Positions 60,079 to 64,000 of a stretch of 64,000 nt of DNA are shown piece after piece. Position numbers and translations under genes: made by a program. Each line of letters begins with the position of its first letter. Position 1 is the stretch's first letter. Source of the DNA: Mariniflexile sp044335535 (lineage in GTDB: Bacteria; Bacteroidota; Bacteroidia; Flavobacteriales; Flavobacteriaceae); NCBI RefSeq assembly GCF_044335535.1, contig NZ_JBIQVZ010000010.1:1-64000 (forward strand). The letters run 5' to 3'. Below the pieces are notes generated by a model. The model ran no database searches. It was not told where the DNA came from and saw nothing but the letters and a program-made list of their open reading frames with translations.

Positions 60079-60738
60079 ATGAAATCATTAATTTCTACTA
60101 TATCATTTTTATCATTATTTGGTTGTTCCATAGAACTTGTGGATTCTTGGAAAAACCCAGAAATATCAACTTATTATCCTACCAAAGTATTAATAATAGG
60201 CGTAACCTCAAACGCTAATGCAAGACAAGGTTTTGAAAATCAATTAAAAGAGAAATTTGAATTAAGAGGGTCAGAAGCAATTACGAGCATGGTTTTCTTT
60301 GGGCCATCTATGATGACCGATAAAATAAACGAAGCTCAGATGGACGATTTGGAGACTAAGTTGTTGGGAGAGGGGTTTGATACCATTTTACTTACAAAAG
60401 TAATAGGTGTGGATAATAAGGTTAGATATAAACAAAGTTATGATGGTTTTGATGCAACCTATAAAAAATTCAAGGAAGAATACCTTATGTATCAGGACAT
60501 TTACTATAACCCAGACTATTACGAGAATTACAAATTATACCACACTGAAACTAGCATGTATTGCATTTGCTCTACCAAAGAAAGGGAGTTGATATGGAAA
60601 GGGTACATCGATATAACCGACCCGAAAAACGTGGAAGAAATTATCAATGAATATGTTAACCTTGTTGTTTTCGCTCTTGAGGAACAACAGTTAATGACGC
60701 CTTTAAATCCGAAAGAACTATCGGATGATGCTATTTAA
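60079..60738 (+). CDS. Lipoprotein-like protein, paralogue of 15795
   Basis: 219 residues. Signal LISTISFLSLFGC with a lipobox Cys, then SIELVDSWKNPEISTYYPTK. It shares with the 15795 protein the DSWK start, KVLIIGVTSNANARQGFENQ, the DTILLTKVIGVD phrase and the Tyr-rich YQDIYYNPDYYENYKLYH. Two diverged copies of the same envelope lipoprotein at both ends of the regulon region. It follows the third copy of the conserved leader. Function unknown. Confidence 0.75.
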   Translation: MKSLISTISFLSLFGCSIELVDSWKNPEISTYYPTKVLIIGVTSNANARQGFENQLKEKFELRGSEAITSMVFFGPSMMTDKINEAQMDDLETKLLGEGFDTILLTKVIGVDNKVRYKQSYDGFDATYKKFKEEYLMYQDIYYNPDYYENYKLYHTETSMYCICSTKERELIWKGYIDITDPKNVEEIINEYVNLVVFALEEQQLMTPLNPKELSDDAI

Positions 60739-60805
60739 TTGTGGAGCCCTATACTGTATGTACATGTCACTTCAATGATTTATGCGGGCTAGGCAATTTA
60801 TGGCA

Positions 60806-62245
60806 CTATTTCTTTTTTTTAGATCGTGAAGTTTTAAAACCAATCAAGGGTCTTGATGCTTGGTCTTTTCTTTCCAATTCTTCTTCAAGCTTTTTATATC
60901 TGCTTATATCCTTAATGGTAACAACTACGGCGGCTATGTGATTTTCATTGTCAAGTATAGGTCTTCCGCTTAATAAAACCCTCCGCATTTCATTGGTTTT
61001 TTTATTTTGTAGTAATACATCGATATCATCGGTAACTTCACCAGCCAAAGCAAGTTCGGCAGGAAGGTTTTGAACTGGAAATGTTTTCTCTCCACTTGGA
61101 TAAAGAACTTTAAAATGATTAGAAAAATCGACGGAAATCTTGGAGTCGTCTTCTATGCCAAAAAGTTCATTGGCTACATCGTTAGCCAATAGAACCTGTT
61201 TGCTGGTATTTGCGACTAGTACACCATCACTGATATTCTCTAGAATCATATTCAGTTTTTGATGACTTTCATATAACTCATTCATCATTTTTTCATCTTC
61301 TTCTTTAAGTTTTAAATTTTCAGTAATGTCTCTAGCAATAGCATATAGCATTCCCGTACTTATATCAGCGGTAGCATTCCAGGACAGCCATTTAATGGTA
61401 CCATCTTTACATATCCAACGGTTCTTGAAACTTACTAGATCTGTTCCTTTTTCAAGTTTTTCGATTGCCTGTTCGGTTATTGTTATGTCTTCAGGGTAGA
61501 TATAAGTAGCAAACGGTTTATTTAAAAGCTCCTCATTGCTATATCCTAAAAGCTTGCTTAAAGATGGATTTACTTTTATGAACCTGTCTTTGGAAGCAAT
61601 AACCAAACTATCTATGGACATATTAAAAAAGGTATCTGCAGCCCTTTGCGATTCCATTATAGCCTTTCTTTGGGTGATATCTGTAGAAATACTTCCAATT
61701 GCATAGACTCTGTTTGAGGCATCAAACAAAGGGAATTTCACAGACAAATAAGTATGTGGACCATCAGACTGCTCAAAAACTTCTTCTATTTGAATTTCTT
61801 TTCCTGCTTTTACAGCATCTAAATCGGCATTAAAATATCTGTCTGCAGTTTCTTTTGGAAGGATATCATGGTTTGTTTTACCTATTAAACTTTTCTCTGG
61901 AGATTCTATAATCGATTGATACTTCTCGTTTGCCAATATATATTCGCCATTTATTTTTTTTACCGAAATAGCGTTGGTCGTATTGCTAATTATTGATTGT
62001 AATAATTTTTGGTTTTTAAGAAGTTCTTCTTCCGATTGTCTTTTTGCTTTGAGCTGTGCTTTTAGAATAAAAAAAACGGTGGTTAACATTCCCAAGGTGA
62101 GAATTGCTAATGTTAATGAAATCCAATGCCACAATCTATTGGTAGTAAAATCCATCTGTGTCCAATAGATAATACCAAGTGCTATAACCACAATGCTATT
62201 TATGATATAGCCGTACAGATTTTTTCTTTCCAATGAGATTTTCAT
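60806..62245 (-). CDS. Membrane-anchored triple-PAS protein without output domain
   Basis: 479 residues. Two membrane helices (about 12-29 and 38-61), then three PAS domains: about 84-195 (LLQSIISNTTNAISVKKING), 200-315 (FFNMSIDSLVIASKDRFIKV; KNRWICKDGTIKWLSW) and 330-455 (LNMILENISDGVLVANTSKQ). It stops right after the last PAS in a basic tail (KTSRSKKKK). No histidine kinase, GGDEF or other output domain is present. It could be a signal-receiving partner or a truncated kinase. It shares a palindrome with the divergent OsmC gene. Confidence 0.82.
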   Translation of the reverse strand: MKISLERKNLYGYIINSIVVIALGIIYWTQMDFTTNRLWHWISLTLAILTLGMLTTVFFILKAQLKAKRQSEEELLKNQKLLQSIISNTTNAISVKKINGEYILANEKYQSIIESPEKSLIGKTNHDILPKETADRYFNADLDAVKAGKEIQIEEVFEQSDGPHTYLSVKFPLFDASNRVYAIGSISTDITQRKAIMESQRAADTFFNMSIDSLVIASKDRFIKVNPSLSKLLGYSNEELLNKPFATYIYPEDITITEQAIEKLEKGTDLVSFKNRWICKDGTIKWLSWNATADISTGMLYAIARDITENLKLKEEDEKMMNELYESHQKLNMILENISDGVLVANTSKQVLLANDVANELFGIEDDSKISVDFSNHFKVLYPSGEKTFPVQNLPAELALAGEVTDDIDVLLQNKKTNEMRRVLLSGRPILDNENHIAAVVVTIKDISRYKKLEEELERKDQASRPLIGFKTSRSKKKK

Positions 62246-62267
62246 TTAAATCACTTCTTATAAAAGA

Positions 62268-62341
62268 CTAATGTATTGAACTTCAGGAATGGGCAAAATG
62301 ATATTTATCATTTTAGAATTTACATTAAGATAATACATTTG
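62268..62341. promoter_or_regulatory. Shared FNR/FixK-type site for PAS protein (-) and OsmC (+)
   Basis: TGATATTTATCA at 62299-62310. Plus -7 TACATTTG (62334-62341) is perfect. Minus TACATTAG (62275-62268) has one mismatch. Both lie exactly 23 nt from the palindrome. Confidence 0.76.
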
Positions 62342-62451
62342 ATTAGTTAAGGAATAAATTACTATTAAGGATGAACAATTGTGATTTGATGATTTTTTGG
62401 GATTTCTACAAAAAAGAAAGCAATGAAACCCTTAATTGAAATCACTGCGAC

Positions 62452-62898
62452 ATGGATGCACATTATTACAATGTAGATGTAAACTGGAGTCAGAAACATA
62501 AAGGTATTATGTGTTCGCCTGAATTAAATATCGACACCCAGAATTGTATTGAAGTAGCAACACCTCCTGAGTTTTCAAAAGGAATTCCGGGAATATGGTC
62601 GCCGGAACATTTGTTTACAGCATCAGTAAGCAGTTGTTTTATGACTACATTTTTGGCTATTGCCGAAAATTCAAAATTGGAGTTTTCAAGTTTCAACTGT
62701 AAATCAAAAGGCAAACTAGAACAAATTGAAGGAAAGTATTCAATTACCGAGGTTATTCTAGAACCCACAGTTACAATTGTCAATGCTAAAGACACAGAAA
62801 GAGCATCACGGATCTTACAAAAATCGGAAGCTGCTTGTTTAATTTCCAATTCCATAAAGTCTAAAGTTATCATGATTCCAAGAATTAAACTGAGTTAA
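62452..62898 (+). CDS. OsmC/Ohr family peroxide-resistance protein
   Basis: 148 residues. IWSPEHLFTASVSSCFMTTF carries the first redox Cys and ILQKSEAACLISNSIKSKV the second, as in OsmC/Ohr enzymes that reduce organic hydroperoxides using lipoyl or other thiols. Starts at ATG 62452, 111 nt after the -7 element. The hydrolase gene follows 49 nt downstream. Confidence 0.88.
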   Translation: MDAHYYNVDVNWSQKHKGIMCSPELNIDTQNCIEVATPPEFSKGIPGIWSPEHLFTASVSSCFMTTFLAIAENSKLEFSSFNCKSKGKLEQIEGKYSITEVILEPTVTIVNAKDTERASRILQKSEAACLISNSIKSKVIMIPRIKLS

Positions 62899-62947
62899 GA
62901 GAATTGATTGAGTAAGAAATCAAGCAAAGACTATTTAATTTAAATTT

Positions 62948-63595
62948 ATGAAAACAACAACTTCTTTTAAAAATATAGATATTCCAGTACTCAATGTCCA
63001 ATTAAAAGGAAGATTAAGGATTGCCGATAAACAAAAAGGATTGGTTATTTTCTCGCATGGCAGTGGTAGTGGCAGATTAAGCAGCAGAAATAATTACGTA
63101 GCGGAGCATCTTCAATCTGGAGGATTTTCTTCTTTACTTTTCGATTTATTAACCGAAAAAGAGGATTTGATTTATGAAAACCGATTTGACATCCATTTAC
63201 TTTCACAACGCTTGGCAAAGGTTACCCAATGGATGTTGGAATATGAAGGGTTGACAGATGTGCCCATTGGATATTTTGGAGCCAGTACCGGTGCTGCTTC
63301 AGCCCTCTATGCTGCAGCACAATTGGAAGATAAAATTAGGGCGATTGTTTCTCGAGGAGGTAGGCCTGATCTAGCAATGTCTGCATTACATAAAATCAAA
63401 GCGCCTACGCTTTTAATCGTTGGAGGTGACGATGACGTGGTGATTCAGCTAAATAAAAAAGCATACGCTGAACTTGGTGGCATCAAAAAGATTGAAATTA
63501 TTGAAGGTGCTACTCATTTATTTGGAGAACCTGGAAAATTGGAGGAGGTTGCTGCTCTGTCAACAAAATGGTTTAATAAGTACTTAAAAAAGTAA
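62948..63595 (+). CDS. Alpha/beta hydrolase (dienelactone hydrolase-like)
   Basis: 215 residues. Oxyanion HGSGSGRLSSRNNYVAEHLQ, nucleophile elbow GYFGASTGAASAL (GxSxG, Ser in GAST), then VGGDDDVVIQLNK with the acid and ATHLFGEPG with the catalytic His. Substrate unknown; this short subtype is often fused or adjacent to phosphoribosyltransferases, as here (5-nt gap). Confidence 0.87.
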   Translation: MKTTTSFKNIDIPVLNVQLKGRLRIADKQKGLVIFSHGSGSGRLSSRNNYVAEHLQSGGFSSLLFDLLTEKEDLIYENRFDIHLLSQRLAKVTQWMLEYEGLTDVPIGYFGASTGAASALYAAAQLEDKIRAIVSRGGRPDLAMSALHKIKAPTLLIVGGDDDVVIQLNKKAYAELGGIKKIEIIEGATHLFGEPGKLEEVAALSTKWFNKYLKK

Positions 63596-63599
63596 AACA

Positions 63600-64000
63600 A
63601 TGTATGCTGATAGAAATGAAGCTGGTAAACTACTGGCTGTTAAATTGGAAAAGTATAGTAAAACGGATGCTATTATATTGGCAATACCAAGAGGAGGCAT
63701 ACCGTTGGGTTTCATTATAAGTGAAAAATTAAACCTGCCCTTGGAAGCTGTTTTGTCTAAAAAAATCGGACATCCTTTGCACAAAGAATACGCTATTGGA
63801 GCAGTAACCTTAAAAAACAGTGTTTTAAGTGATGCAGCAGCAGATATATCTCCATTATATATTAATGAAGAAATAAAAAACATCAGAAGTTTGTTGAAAA
63901 AACGCTATACTTATTATTATGAAGATAGAAAGCCATTGCAATTAAAAGGGAAGATTTTAGTTATTGTGGATGACGGTATTGCCACAGGAAATACCATGCT
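63600..64000 (+). CDS. Phosphoribosyltransferase (partial, runs off the window)
   Basis: The first 133 codons are present. MYADRNEAGKLLAVKLEKYS then IILAIPRGGIPLGFIISEKL, and the PRPP-binding motif ILVIVDDGIATGNTM at the window end. Type I PRTase of the group found next to dienelactone-hydrolase-like genes. The missing 3' end lies outside the window. Confidence 0.85.
   Translation, partial: MYADRNEAGKLLAVKLEKYSKTDAIILAIPRGGIPLGFIISEKLNLPLEAVLSKKIGHPLHKEYAIGAVTLKNSVLSDAAADISPLYINEEIKNIRSLLKKRYTYYYEDRKPLQLKGKILVIVDDGIATGNTM

Noticed and set aside
1..64000. CRISPR arrays, tRNA or rRNA genes, phage or plasmid replication genes
   Set aside because: None was seen on reading both strands; repeats present are inverted-repeat elements, leader copies and gene duplications.

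Overview
The window comes from a low-GC member of the Bacteroidota, most likely a flavobacterium. Evidence: a C-terminal type IX secretion sorting domain on the protein at 13471-14598, A/T-rich start regions without Shine-Dalgarno sequences, and many promoters with the Bacteroidota -7 element TAnnTTTG/A. No rRNA, tRNA, CRISPR array or complete insertion sequence was seen.

Layout. (1) 1-15.6 kb is a worn accessory block: a YceI lipoprotein, a zinc alcohol dehydrogenase, a CsbD-like protein, a kinase gene broken by an amber codon, an HPF/RaiA-like protein, an oxidoreductase, a PfpI amidotransferase, a pyruvate oxidase with a flavin reductase, ferritin and an aldehyde dehydrogenase. Decayed duplicates lie between them (HPF, alcohol dehydrogenase, eRF1-like, MscS, small lipoprotein/membrane genes). 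(2) 15.7-38.9 kb carries envelope and lipid functions (lipoprotein, L,D-transpeptidase, patatin, MlaEFD, CDP-alcohol phosphatidyltransferase, metallophosphoesterase), a DnaJ/CbpM operon, an ABC exporter whose ATPase is separated from its permease, a UbiB-like kinase, an M50 protease, thioredoxin with DUF302, and dodecin. (3) 39.2-41.8 kb encodes a PAS-PAS histidine kinase followed by a response regulator whose receiver is fused to a CRP/FNR protein. (4) 42-64 kb carries five universal stress proteins, uracil phosphoribosyltransferase, PEP synthase, a class II (B12) ribonucleotide reductase, a fatty-acid desaturase, an ATP-cone nuclease fusion, a beta-CASP RNase, Hsp20, OsmC and a partial phosphoribosyltransferase.

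The main result is regulatory. From 15.7 kb to 62.3 kb almost every transcription unit has an FNR/FixK-type palindrome TGAT-N4-ATCA upstream. In 15 promoters the end of the palindrome lies exactly 23 nt before a TAnnTTTG/A -7 element, and five more keep this spacing with one mismatch in the -7. This is the geometry of a class II activator site near -41.5. The receiver-CRP fusion keeps the recognition-helix Glu and Arg (E315, R319) expected for TGA half-sites, and its partner kinase has a FixL-like PAS domain. I infer a condensed FixL-FixJ-FixK circuit controlling a low-oxygen/stasis regulon that includes its neighbours. One such promoter drives an apparent noncoding RNA.

Two further patterns stand out. 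A 5' leader with a 19-codon ORF is present before three unrelated genes, with a remnant before a fourth. Small inverted-repeat elements of at least two families sit between regulon promoters and their start codons.
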